A DNA stretch of 64,000 nucleotides, from positions 1 through 64,000 of the forward strand of contig DASCMO010000010.1 of assembly GCA_036010965.1 (NCBI GenBank), written 5' to 3'. The notes under the pieces were generated by a model. It was not told the DNA's origin and did no database searches. It saw only the letters and a list, made by a program, of their open reading frames with translations. The position numbers were made by a program, and so were the translations under genes. The DNA comes from GCA-2686265 sp036010965 (GTDB lineage Bacteria > Planctomycetota > UBA1135 > GCA-002686595). This document shows, piece after piece, positions 42,723-52,500 of this stretch (the stretch's first letter is position 1; every line of letters starts with the position of its first letter).

Positions 42723-44357
42723 ATGGCACGCACCACGACAGGCATCGACATCGGCTCGCGGACCGTTCAGGTCCTGCGCGGCCAGTACAAGGGCAACACC
42801 TTCCACCTCAGCGGCTTCGCGGTGGCGCCGAACGAGGGCGGCGATCTGGACGGGGGCTGGGAGGCCTGCGATCCGGGCTTCAAGCCGTCCAACGCGCGCG
42901 TCGGCCTGACCGGGCGCGAGGTGAACCTGCGCTACACGCGCGTGCCGCGGGTGCCCGACTGGCAGCTGCGCAAGCTGATGCGCTTCGAGGTCGAGGAGAT
43001 CGGCGACCAGTCCGGCTCCGAGGTGGCCTCGGACTTCAACCTGCTGCCCGAGCTGCCCGAGATCGAGGGCGAGGACGTGGTCGTGCTGGCCATGGCGCGC
43101 GAGAACCTGCTCGAGGAGCACATGGACGGCCTGGCCGACCTGGGCGCCGGCCTGGACGCATTCGCGCCCAACGCTCTGGCGCTCTACAACGCCTGGCTGC
43201 GCTACGGGGTGATCGAGGGCGACACGGTGCTTGTGGCCAACATCGGCCACGACAACGTGGACGTCGTGATCTGCCGCGGACCGGACCTGGTGTTCGCCCG
43301 CAACCTGACCGGCGGCTCGAGCCTGTTCGACCGGGCCATCGCCGACCGCTTCGACATCAGCTTGGCCCAGGCAGAAGGGGTGAAGAAGAATCACGCTTCG
43401 CTGGCCCCCGGCGCAACCTTCGACAACGCCAGCGCCGAGAAGGCCAGCCGCGCCTGCTCGGCCCCGGCCGGGCAGCTCTCGAGCTTGCTCCAGTCCACAC
43501 TTCTCTTCTGCAAGAGCCAGCTCAAGATCCCCGGCCTCAAGATCGACCGCGTGATGCTGTGCGGCGGCGGGGCTGCCCTGGACGGCCTGCCCGAGTGGCT
43601 GTCCTCGGCGATGGGCGTCGGGGTCGAGCTGTTCGATCCCTTCCGCGTGGTCGACTTGGGCGGCCTCGACCCGGAAGACGTCGAGCAGCTCGAGCGCCAC
43701 AAGCTTGAGAGCGTCGTGGCCCTCGGCCTGGCGACGATGGGCTCCGATCCCGAGGGTTACTCGGTCGAGATCCTGCCCGCCAAGGTGCGCCGAGCGCGCG
43801 AGTTCTGGGGCGGGACGGCCTTCCTCGTGGCGGCCGGCCTGCTGGCGGTGCTGTTCCTCGGCTGGGACGGCTGGAACGATACCCAGTCTCTCGACGCCCT
43901 GAGGGTAGAGAAGGGCGGCCTCGCCTCCCGCCTGCGCTCGGCAGAGGCGACCGACCGCGATACGCGCGCCCTGCTGGAAGAGAACGGGGACCTCGCGGCT
44001 CTCTCCTCGGACCTGATGGCCGCCCTGGGAGCCGGCGAACAGGTGGCGCGCGCCCTGGAAGTGCTCGACCGCAAGCTGCCCGAGGAGTTCTGGCTCTCGC
44101 GCCTCGAGAGCACATGGAGCTTTGACGAGGAGCTGGGCGTGGACCGCTCCCTGGAACGACCCATCCTGCGCATCGAGGGCCGGGCCCGGGAGGGAACGCG
44201 CTCGATGGCCCTGCTGCACGAGACCTTCCTGGCTTCCCTGCGCGACGGCCTGCCGGGCGCGCGCATGAAGGCCGCGCCGAGCGCTGACGGCACGCGCTTT
44301 GAGATCGACCTGACCTTGCTCGCCGCGCCCGAAGCCGTCGAAGAAGAGGAGAACTGA
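42723..44357 (+). CDS. PilM-PilN fusion (GspL-like assembly-platform protein)
   Basis: A 544-residue inner-membrane protein. Residues 1 to about 340 are an actin-like PilM domain: GIDIGSRTVQVLRG (phosphate-1), VLVANIGHDNVDVVICRG (phosphate-2 region), a Gly-Gly motif NLTGGSSLFDRAIADRF, and VMLCGGGAALDGLPEWL (adenosine motif). A membrane helix follows at about 361-382, then a coiled coil and a PilN-like periplasmic fold (about 430-535). In type IV pili PilM and PilN are separate proteins; in type II secretion GspL combines both, so this protein has the GspL layout with PilM-like sequence. It should link a cytoplasmic ATPase to the pseudopilus platform. The ATPase itself is not encoded in the window. 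The next gene starts 4 bp downstream. Confidence 0.86.
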   Translation: MARTTTGIDIGSRTVQVLRGQYKGNTFHLSGFAVAPNEGGDLDGGWEACDPGFKPSNARVGLTGREVNLRYTRVPRVPDWQLRKLMRFEVEEIGDQSGSEVASDFNLLPELPEIEGEDVVVLAMARENLLEEHMDGLADLGAGLDAFAPNALALYNAWLRYGVIEGDTVLVANIGHDNVDVVICRGPDLVFARNLTGGSSLFDRAIADRFDISLAQAEGVKKNHASLAPGATFDNASAEKASRACSAPAGQLSSLLQSTLLFCKSQLKIPGLKIDRVMLCGGGAALDGLPEWLSSAMGVGVELFDPFRVVDLGGLDPEDVEQLERHKLESVVALGLATMGSDPEGYSVEILPAKVRRAREFWGGTAFLVAAGLLAVLFLGWDGWNDTQSLDALRVEKGGLASRLRSAEATDRDTRALLEENGDLAALSSDLMAALGAGEQVARALEVLDRKLPEEFWLSRLESTWSFDEELGVDRSLERPILRIEGRAREGTRSMALLHETFLASLRDGLPGARMKAAPSADGTRFEIDLTLLAAPEAVEEEEN

Positions 44358-44361
44358 GCCC

Positions 44362-45147
44362 GTGGACCTCAACGACTACTGGCAGGAGAACAAGCGCTTC
44401 GTCATGACGGTGGCGGGTGGAGCCCTGCTGTTCATGATCGGAGAACTCCTGATCGGCAAGTACATCGGCAGCGAGCTCGCCAAGCAGCGCACGAGCGTCG
44501 CGCGCCTGACTTCCGATCTGGGCAAGCAGCGCTTTCAGCGCTCCGACCTCGGCATGGCGCGCGACGAGAACGATGCGCTGCTGGAGGCTTCGAGCACCCT
44601 GGCCGAGAAGGTCGGTTTCCAGGCGCGCGCGGGGTTCACACTCGAGGCCGACCGCGGCTCGGCGGGCAACCAGTATTTCGCGCGCGTCAGCGACGTGCGC
44701 GACCGCTTGCTGAACGAGGCGGGTCGGCACAACATGCGCTTGCAGAAGGACCTCGGCCTGCCGGCTCTGGCCCCGACGCGCGAGGAGGAGATCGTGCGCT
44801 ACCTGGAGGCGCTGGACCTGCTCGAACGCGTGGTGGACATTGGGCTCGAGGTCGGCATCCCGCGCATCGACAAGATCGAGATCAGGCTCGATCCGGGTCT
44901 GAACGCGCGCAAGGGCTTTGGAAAGCTCGAGCGCACGCGCCTCTCGATGCGTCTGATCGGCCCCTCGGCCTCTCTCGTGCGGCTGCTGGCCGAGACCCAG
45001 TCCCCCGCGCGCGGCAGCTCACTCTTGATCGATGACGTGGCGATGGCCCCGGAGAAACTGAAGGCCGGGGAGGCGTGGATGGAGATCACCTTCGTGGTCA
45101 TCCGCTTGCACGGCGTCGGCCCGGCGGGGGAAGAGGAGGCCGCCTAG
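44362..45147 (+). CDS. PilO/GspM-like inner-membrane assembly protein
   Basis: A 261-residue bitopic protein: short cytoplasmic N-terminus, membrane helix at about 13-32 (RFVMTVAGGALLFMIGELL), a coiled-coil (about 35-85) and a ferredoxin-like periplasmic domain. Similarity to PilO is mainly structural and positional, since it directly follows the PilM-PilN gene. In both type IV pili and type II secretion this protein dimerises with PilN/GspL to form the platform. The start is a GTG 4 bp after the upstream stop. Its stop touches the start of the following TPR gene with no gap. Confidence 0.7.
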   Translation: MDLNDYWQENKRFVMTVAGGALLFMIGELLIGKYIGSELAKQRTSVARLTSDLGKQRFQRSDLGMARDENDALLEASSTLAEKVGFQARAGFTLEADRGSAGNQYFARVSDVRDRLLNEAGRHNMRLQKDLGLPALAPTREEEIVRYLEALDLLERVVDIGLEVGIPRIDKIEIRLDPGLNARKGFGKLERTRLSMRLIGPSASLVRLLAETQSPARGSSLLIDDVAMAPEKLKAGEAWMEITFVVIRLHGVGPAGEEEAA

Positions 45148-47832
45148 GTGCGCGTGCGACAGGAACAGGCCGTCCTGATCGCCAGCCTGGCGTTATTGGG
45201 CTGGATGTTGTGGGGCACGCTGGGCGACGGCGGACGGGGTCGCCAGCGCGAGCCGCGCGGCCAGGCGCCGGAATTCACCCACCACCCCGCGCCCGAGGTG
45301 GGCCGCGCGCTCGCGGACGAGCGCGATCCCGCGGCCCTCTCGCGCGCCCTCTTCGAAGCGCCGCGGGACACGCGCCCGCTCCCGCCCCTGGCCCTCGAGG
45401 CGCCGCCGCTCGAGCCGGTCGCCGCTCTGCGTCCGCCGACGGGAGCCGGCCCCGAGCCGCGCCTTTTCGGTGCATACCTGCGCCGCGAACTGGCGCCGAT
45501 GGAGGTGCCCGGCCTGTTCGACGAGATCGCAGGCGACGGCGACGGCGAGTTCACCGACGAGCTGGATTTCGAAGAGCCCCTGCCGTGGAAGGACCTCACG
45601 CCCGAGGAGCGCATGGCGCGCATCTCCGGCTACCGGCGCCTCTACGACTGGGTCCGCTTCGCCGACCTCAAGTGGGGCCGCATCGCCAACCAAGACCGCT
45701 ATCGGCTCGCCGAGCGGCGGGACGAGCCGTTCCTGTTCGTCGAGTTCGACCCGGCGACCGGGATGGAACGCTTTCCCGGACAGGAACCCATCGCCTACGC
45801 ACGCGAGCGCATCGAGGAGTTCGGGTTCGCGGAGACCCTGGCCAACGAACTCGAACTCAAGCGCCAGGCCTTCGGCGAGCAGCTCACTCCGGGGCAGTTG
45901 ATGCCCGCTCTGGCCTTCGCCGACTGGTGCGTCGAGCACCGGCTCGACTCTCCGCGCGCCCTCGAGGTGGCCGAGGAGTTCTACCGCCGCTCGGAGGAGA
46001 TCGCGAACGGCGACCCCGCTCCCGCCCTCGGCCTGGCGAGCTGTTTCGAAGCCGGGTTCCGCTTCGAGCGGGCCTTCGAGATCTACCGCGACCTGGCCAC
46101 CGGCGACCACACCGACCACCCGGTCGTGCTGGCGCGGCTGGCGCGACTGGAGGCGCGTTTTCGCCTCTTCGACCGGGCAGAGGAGCACCTCGCCACCGCT
46201 GAACGCTTCGGGCGCTCCTCGTGGGAGGTGCAGCGGGCCTACGGGCGCTTCCTGCTCGAGCGCGGGCGCGCCACGGAGGCCGTCGAGCATCTGCGGATCG
46301 CCCACCGCTTCGAGCCGACCTCTCCCGAGCACAAGAACCTGCGGGCCTCCATCCGGGCCGAGCTGGGAGACGCCCTGCTGGCCACGGGCGACCCCGATGG
46401 GGCGCTCAGCGCCTACTCCAAATCGCTCCAGGCGGACGAGACCCATCAGGGCGCCATGGCCGGGGTGTTCTCCGTGCACTACCTGCGCGGGGAGGAGCTC
46501 AACGGCAGCGCGTCCGGTCTGGCCGACGCCGGCGCCGAGGGCGCGGGCTTCGGCCTGCTGCTGGCGACCGGCCTGGTGGCTCTGGGTGAGGGAGAATGGA
46601 CGGCGGCGCGTGAGAAGCTCGAGCTGGCCGCGCGCAGCGATCCGCGACGGGCCTACCAGGCCTGGCGCGCCCTCTCCTACCTGGCCGAGGTCACCGGCTT
46701 CCCCGAGGAAGCCCTGGCCCTGGCCGAGCAGGCGAACCGCAACGACCCGACCGACGTCTACTCGCTGATTCGCCTCGGGCGGCTGTTGGCCCAGCGCGAC
46801 GACATCCAAGGCGCGTTGGAGGCCTTCACCGCCGCCCTCGATCGCGAGCTGGACCTGCCCGACGTGCTGGCTGCCATGGGTGAGCTCTCCTACCAGGGCG
46901 GAGATCACGAGGCCGCCGAACGCTACCTGCATCGCTCCATCACCCTCGACGACTCCGTGGCGGGGATTCACGTCCTGCGCGGCTTGAACCGCCTCGACCT
47001 CGGCCGGGCGGAGCTGGCGCAGGAGAGCTTCGAGCTCGCCCTCGGCCTGGAGCGCACGCACCCGGTGGCGCGCAACGGCCTGGCGTGGTGCGCCTACGCC
47101 CTGGGGGACTCGACCGAGGCGATGACGATCTACCGCGAGGTGGACGACTCCCGTCGGCAGCTGGCCGAGGACGATCCCCACCGGGCCTACGCCCGAGCCC
47201 AGATCGAGCGCATCAGCGATCACGAGGAGAAAGTCGTCTGGACCGATCGTTTCGAGCGCGAGCAGCTCAAGAACGCCTGGCTGGTGGAGCAGTCAGAGCG
47301 CGTCTCGGTTGCGCTCGTCGACGGCGCGGTGTGGATCGACGGCGCCTTCCCCGCCTCGCAGCGCGCGCGCCTCAAGCGCGAGTACAACGCGGGGGACTTC
47401 GTCTCCTTCGAGGCCGTCATCACGGTCCATCCGGGCACGCGCGTGCGCGCCGGCCTGTTCGTCTCCCTCGAGCAGTTCGTGCGCGGTCAGTACCAGGTCC
47501 GCAGCGAGGTGACCCTGACGCGTCACCACGACGGGGTGTGCCAGACGCGCTTCATGCGCCGCGGCCAGGACGACCTGCCCTACACCGACGTGCCGGTCAT
47601 CGAGTGGGCCGCCGGAGATCCGAAGGTGCTGCGCATCGAGCGCTACGGCGAGTCGAAGGACACGCGCTTTCGCCTGCTGGTGGACGGGATTCCGGTCATC
47701 CAGGATGTGCCGGTGCCGACGCTCGGGCGCACGGTGGGCAAGCTCTGGGTGGGCGTCTTCGCCGAGGGCGAGCCGGGGCGCTCGGTCAAGATCGAGATCG
47801 ACGACATCGAGGTCGTCAAGCGGGAGCGATAG
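45148..47832 (+). CDS. TPR protein with C-terminal jelly-roll domain, pseudopilus operon
   Basis: An 894-residue exported protein anchored by one N-terminal helix (AVLIASLALLGWMLWGTL). A Pro-rich linker is followed by an unrecognised domain (about 100-250). About ten TPR units span residues 260-690 (for example YGRFLLERGRATEAVEHLRI, IRLGRLLAQRDDIQGALEAF, ARNGLAWCAYALGDSTEAM). The last 200 residues form a beta jelly-roll of the LamG or 3-keto-glycosidase (DUF1080) type, with FERE, FVSFEAVITVHPGTRVRAG and GKLWVGVFAEGEPGRSVKIE. It may serve as the pilotin or periplasmic connector of the machine. The GTG start is adjacent to the preceding stop, and the next gene follows without a gap. No known T2SS component has this layout. 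Confidence 0.78.
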   Translation: MRVRQEQAVLIASLALLGWMLWGTLGDGGRGRQREPRGQAPEFTHHPAPEVGRALADERDPAALSRALFEAPRDTRPLPPLALEAPPLEPVAALRPPTGAGPEPRLFGAYLRRELAPMEVPGLFDEIAGDGDGEFTDELDFEEPLPWKDLTPEERMARISGYRRLYDWVRFADLKWGRIANQDRYRLAERRDEPFLFVEFDPATGMERFPGQEPIAYARERIEEFGFAETLANELELKRQAFGEQLTPGQLMPALAFADWCVEHRLDSPRALEVAEEFYRRSEEIANGDPAPALGLASCFEAGFRFERAFEIYRDLATGDHTDHPVVLARLARLEARFRLFDRAEEHLATAERFGRSSWEVQRAYGRFLLERGRATEAVEHLRIAHRFEPTSPEHKNLRASIRAELGDALLATGDPDGALSAYSKSLQADETHQGAMAGVFSVHYLRGEELNGSASGLADAGAEGAGFGLLLATGLVALGEGEWTAAREKLELAARSDPRRAYQAWRALSYLAEVTGFPEEALALAEQANRNDPTDVYSLIRLGRLLAQRDDIQGALEAFTAALDRELDLPDVLAAMGELSYQGGDHEAAERYLHRSITLDDSVAGIHVLRGLNRLDLGRAELAQESFELALGLERTHPVARNGLAWCAYALGDSTEAMTIYREVDDSRRQLAEDDPHRAYARAQIERISDHEEKVVWTDRFEREQLKNAWLVEQSERVSVALVDGAVWIDGAFPASQRARLKREYNAGDFVSFEAVITVHPGTRVRAGLFVSLEQFVRGQYQVRSEVTLTRHHDGVCQTRFMRRGQDDLPYTDVPVIEWAAGDPKVLRIERYGESKDTRFRLLVDGIPVIQDVPVPTLGRTVGKLWVGVFAEGEPGRSVKIEIDDIEVVKRER

Positions 47833-48486
47833 ATGGTGTTGAACCAACGACTAGCAGCTGCCGCCGACCCGGCCCGGAGCGGGTTCTCCCTGATCGAGTT
47901 GATGGCCGTGATGATCATCCTGGCCATTCTGATGGCGTTCCTCCTGCCGCGTCTGACGGGCATGGGGGAGGGCGTGCGCGGCGCCGCCACGGAGAGCTTC
48001 CTGCGCGGCCAGATGACCGCCGCCCTCGGCAGCTACCAGGACGACATGGGCGATTACCCTTCCAGCGACTGGGATCGGGATGGGGAGGCCGCGCCGAACA
48101 CGACCAACCTGGGTTCGGAGATGCTCTACCTGGCCTTCTTCGCCGAACGTTTCGGCGGCATGAACATCCACGAGGACAACCTGGAGAACACCGACGGGGA
48201 CCGGACGCGCCGCTCCCTGACCATGTTCGGCAAGAGCGACCTGTTCGAGCTGTGCGACCAGTGGAAGAACCCGATCGCCTACTTTCACCACCGCGACTAC
48301 GGGCGCAAGGACCTCTACATCTCCTACGACAACAGGAGCGGAGAGACCCTCGAGGTCCTCGTCAGCGCGCTCGAGAACCCCAGGACCGCGAGCTTCTTCA
48401 ACCCGCGCGGCTTCCAGCTCATCTCCGCCGGCGTCGACGGTGCGTTCAACACCGACGACGACATCACCAACTTCAGCCGCGACTGA
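47833..48486 (+). CDS. Major pseudopilin, GspG-like
   Basis: A 217-residue prepilin. The type III signal reads SGFSLIELMAVMIILAILMAF: cleavage after Gly by PilD, conserved Phe+1 (methylated) and Glu+5, then the hydrophobic N-terminal helix. The C-terminal end has FQLISAGVDGAFNTDDDITNF, the calcium-binding loop typical of GspG, which stabilises the pseudopilus. Between them there are Asp-rich stretches (DWDRDGEAAPN, NTDGDRTRRS) longer than in the usual 140-aa GspG. It has a GGGAG ribosome-binding site within the preceding gene. It is the first of five consecutive pseudopilin-like genes. Confidence 0.88.
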   Translation: MVLNQRLAAAADPARSGFSLIELMAVMIILAILMAFLLPRLTGMGEGVRGAATESFLRGQMTAALGSYQDDMGDYPSSDWDRDGEAAPNTTNLGSEMLYLAFFAERFGGMNIHEDNLENTDGDRTRRSLTMFGKSDLFELCDQWKNPIAYFHHRDYGRKDLYISYDNRSGETLEVLVSALENPRTASFFNPRGFQLISAGVDGAFNTDDDITNFSRD

Positions 48487-48489
48487 TCC

Positions 48490-49506
48490 ATGGGAGAGCA
48501 GGAAACCGGGCGAGCCGCACGGCGCGGCATGACGCTGGTGGAACTGCTCTTCACCATGACCCTGATCGCGGTCGTGCTCGGGGTCGGCCTGGGGGCCCTG
48601 GCGACCCTCGATCTGGGCGCGCGCGCCTCGGTCGGCGTGGTCCAGAGCATGCTGCGCCAGGCGGACAACTGGGCCGTCGCCCGCCGCGCGCCGGCGCGCG
48701 TGCGGATCGACCCCGCGCGCGGGGTGATCCGCGCCGAGGGCATGGACGTGATCGGGACCTGGCATTTTGAGGAGCTCCCGCCGCGCGGAGCGTTCCGACT
48801 GGACGGCAGCGTGGTGGGGGCCGAGCTGGTCGAGGACGGCTTCATCGGCAAGGCGCTCACCTTCCACGGCCTCGAGCCCGGCGCGCGCCACGAGATCGAG
48901 GTCCAGCGCGATCCCTCCTACGCCATCTCGACCGGTTTTCAGGTGCACTGCGCCCTGCGTCCCGAGAAGGTGGCCTCCGGGCGCGTGTTGCGCCTGGGGG
49001 GATCGGTCGGCATCGACGTCACCTCGCGTCTGGGCCTGGAGGTCTTCTTCAGCGCCGAGCGCGTGGACGAGTTCGGCCAGCCCGTCGCGGCCGGCAAGGC
49101 GACTCTCGAGACGCCCGCCGGCGTCCTGCGCCCCGATCGCTGGAATCGCATCACCGTCAGCTACGACCAGAGCGAGCTCGTGGTCCTGGTGGAGGGCGTC
49201 GCCGTGGCGCGCGTTGAGGAGAACGCGCGCGTCGCCAAGATCGACAGGCCCCTGGTGCTGGGCGGCGGGCGGCGGCCGTGGCCGGGTTCGATCGACAACC
49301 TGGTGATCACCGCCGTGGGGAGCGAGCGCGAGGTCGTGCTTCCGGGCGGCACCTCCTTCCCCGCCGACACGCCGACCGAGATCGTCTTCGCCGCCGGCGG
49401 CGGCCTCGATCGCACGGTCCACAATCAGCCGGTCAGGATCATGATCGACTTCGAAAACGGTCAACGGCATGCCGTTCAGGTCAACCTCTTCGGGACGGTC
49501 GAGTGA
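48490..49506 (+). CDS. Minor pseudopilin, GspH-like with inserted LamG domain
   Basis: A 338-residue prepilin with signal RGMTLVELLFTMTLIAVVLG (cleavage after Gly, Glu+5). GspH-like features surround a foreign domain: after the N-terminal helix comes RRAPARVRIDPARGVIR, as in GspH, and at the end FAAGGGLDRTVHNQPVRIMI with a final beta-hairpin ending HAVQVNLFG. Between these, about residues 95-280, lies a laminin-G/concanavalin-like domain (GTWHFEE, GFIGKALTFHG, WNRITVSYDQSELVVLVEG, GSIDNLVITAVG). Normal GspH has about 170-190 residues, so the domain is an insertion into the pilin head. It would sit on the surface of the pseudopilus tip and may bind polysaccharide or protein. Three bp separate it from the GspG gene. 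Confidence 0.83.
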   Translation: MGEQETGRAARRGMTLVELLFTMTLIAVVLGVGLGALATLDLGARASVGVVQSMLRQADNWAVARRAPARVRIDPARGVIRAEGMDVIGTWHFEELPPRGAFRLDGSVVGAELVEDGFIGKALTFHGLEPGARHEIEVQRDPSYAISTGFQVHCALRPEKVASGRVLRLGGSVGIDVTSRLGLEVFFSAERVDEFGQPVAAGKATLETPAGVLRPDRWNRITVSYDQSELVVLVEGVAVARVEENARVAKIDRPLVLGGGRRPWPGSIDNLVITAVGSEREVVLPGGTSFPADTPTEIVFAAGGGLDRTVHNQPVRIMIDFENGQRHAVQVNLFGTVE

Positions 49507-52500
49507 TGCACGGCGTCTCGCATCGAGGGCGACAGGGCTTCGCCTTGATCACGGTCATCCTGGTGCTGGCCGCCTTGCTCGTGCTCTGCACGCCCTTCCT
49601 GATGACCGCGCGCAACGCGGATCGCTCGAGCTCGCAGCAGTTCGATCGCCGTCAGGCGGAGGTAGCCCTCGACGCGGCGGTGGTGCACGCGCGCTCGCTG
49701 CTCGAGCGCACCCACTTCTCGATGGACGAGAGTGCCTGGGCCGATTCCCTCGACGAGATCGCTGTCACGAACGAGTTCGCCGAAGGCTTCCTCGACGCCA
49801 GCGACGCCCGCGGGCTGATGTGGGACCTCGAGGTGGGCGACATCGCCGGGCGCATCGATCTGGACAGCGCGCCGCCGCAAGTGCTGGCCAACATGATCGG
49901 TTCGACTTCGCGCGTGGTGAGGCCCATGACGGGGGACGACAAGGAGATCCCGGTCGCGTCGGTCTCCGGCTTCGAAGACTCGGGTTTCGTCTGGGTCCAG
50001 GGCGAGCTGATCCACTACGGCCGAATCGAGGGCAACACCCTGACCGATCTCGAGCGTGGTCTGGGTGTCATGGAGGACAGCGACGGCAATGTCCTGCCCG
50101 GGCCTCGACCACCCGGCAACCACGGTGTCGGAGCGTCGCTCTTCGACCAGCGCGCCTTCGCCCTGGCGGCCTGGCGCATGTACGAGGGAGACGTGCGCGG
50201 CTTCGGATCGCAGGAACGCCTGAAGGAAGCCGACGAGTTAGTCCTGACCGAGGGCGGCCTGGGCCGGGACGCGACGCGCAGGATCCTCGAACTCGGCACG
50301 GTGCACGGGGGCGTGCGCGCCGGCGATCGCTGGCAGCGCGCCGCGCGCGTGACCAGCGGCTCTCGGGCGGGGCTGACGGGAACGGTTCGAGTCGATTCGG
50401 CGCGCTGGTTCAACGAGGGATCGACCGTGTTGATCACCGACGGCGCCACTCTGGAGTTGGCGCTGGTGCAGAGCGTTTCCAACGGCGGGGGGGTGTACCT
50501 CGACCGGGCGCTGACGAACAACTTCACGGCCTATGACGCGGTGATGTTCGTCCAGGCGCGCCGCCCGGTGAACCTGAACACCGCTGCGCCGGACGTGCTC
50601 GAGGTGCTCTTCTCGAACCTGCAGCTGCGCGGGCGCAACTCGCGCATCACGGGCCGGGAGGCCAGGGCCCTGGCGGGCGCGGTCGTCGCCTCGCGGCCCT
50701 TCCAGAGCATGGAGGACTTCATGCGGCGGCTGGTCCTGCCGGCCGCGGGCATCGAGAAGCTCCCCCCGAGCGCCATGCCGGCGCCCGAATCCCTCGCGGC
50801 GGGCGGGACGATCATCGGCCCCTACGACGCCCTCGCGCTCTACACCAACGGGCTGAACGCCAACGACGCGACTCTGGTCTTCTCGACCATGCCCTTCAGC
50901 TTCGCGACGCGCGACACCTACGCCCTGGATCTGCGCTCGACGGTAAACGCTCTCAGCGGCGTCGAGCGCTTCTCCCTCGCCCGCGAGCAGGTTGAACTGG
51001 TCGTTCCGCAGACCGAGCTGATGCACCTCGCCGCGCGCCAGGTCGATTTCGACGAGGCCCTGCGCCTGCACCGCAAGGCGCCCTGGTGGCAGACCGGGCC
51101 CAAGCCGACCAGCCGCTACAGCACCGGCGGCGCCCAGCCGCCCTCGCGCGTGTGGTCGCACCTGGGGACTCACGCCGGGCGCGCCTTCCTGCCGGGGGTG
51201 ACCGCGCCGGTCGTCAGCGACTCGGCCGAGGGACCCGTCCCCGAGCATGTCTTCGCCTCCGACGAGCCCGACGGCTGGGCCCAGCTGTGGGCCGCGCGCA
51301 CCGACGAGATGGGCCAGCGCAAGGGGCGCGTGCTCCACTTCGATCACGAGACGCGTCGCCTGGAGGGCCGATACCTGCCGGATGAGACCGTGCAGCGCTC
51401 CACGACCTCGAACCTGGTGCAGTGGTCGCCCTCAGGCGGGCTGATGCGGGCGATGAACTTCTCGGCCTGGATCCAGCCGCGCGCCCTCGACGGCGGATTC
51501 CTACTCGACGTCGGTTCGAGCTCCGCCGAGTCGGACCGCCTGTCGCTGTTGATCGAGGGCGAGGACCTGGTGCTGCGCGTCCTCGACGGCGGAGGGGACC
51601 ACCTGCAGAGCGCCTTCCCCGAGCGGGCGGAGCTGCGCTTCGCCCTCGCCCCGGGGGAGGGCCCCGGCCTGCCGCTCGACACCTGGACCCACGTCAACAT
51701 CGACGTGCGCGGCACGCGACCGAGCCAGATGTCGATGTTCATCGACGGCACGACCCACGGCGTGCGCACCCCCGGGCTGACGCGCCTGAGCGGGTCGGTC
51801 GGCGCCGATGCCTCCGTGCTGCCGGTGGACTCCACCGAGGGCTTCATGCCCCAGGGCGTGGCGCGCGTGGGCGACGAGCTGGTCGAGTACGTCCTGGACG
51901 CGGGCGCCCTGGTCTGCACCTACCTCGAGGCCGGGGCCCTGGCCGGATTCGGCGGGCGCAACGCCCGCGTGCGCTGGACGGGCACCGAGCCGCCCCTGCC
52001 CGACAACATCGACGTTTCGGACATGAACCACGCGTCGGGGACGACCGTCGAGCAGTACGGCTACAGCTTGCCGATCGCCTCCGACGTGCCCACCGGCATG
52101 GCGACCCTCGAACAGGAGCTCGGGGCGTTTCGAGTAGGCGTCGCCATCGGCGTTGAGAACGGCAGCACGACCCTCGGTGATCCGATCTCGATCCAGGGCG
52201 CCTTTGGCCCCCTGTTCCTCGGTTACGGCATGGGGGGCGCGGAGAGCCCGGTGACTGGCCTCTTCCTGGCGCCGGCCGAAGACCCCGATGGGGGAGGCGA
52301 CGCCGCGCAGGTGATGCGCGCCTTCAGTCCCAACGGCGGTCTGGCCGCCATCGTGCAGGTGCGCGTGGGCCAGGGGTCGATGGAAGGGGAGATGATCGGG
52401 GGCGTGGAGGTCTTCGAGTACTCCGGCTGGCAGGACAACGTCCTGCGCATCGCCACGCGCGGCGACGGCGTGAGTGGGATGCCCGTACCCCAGAACGATG

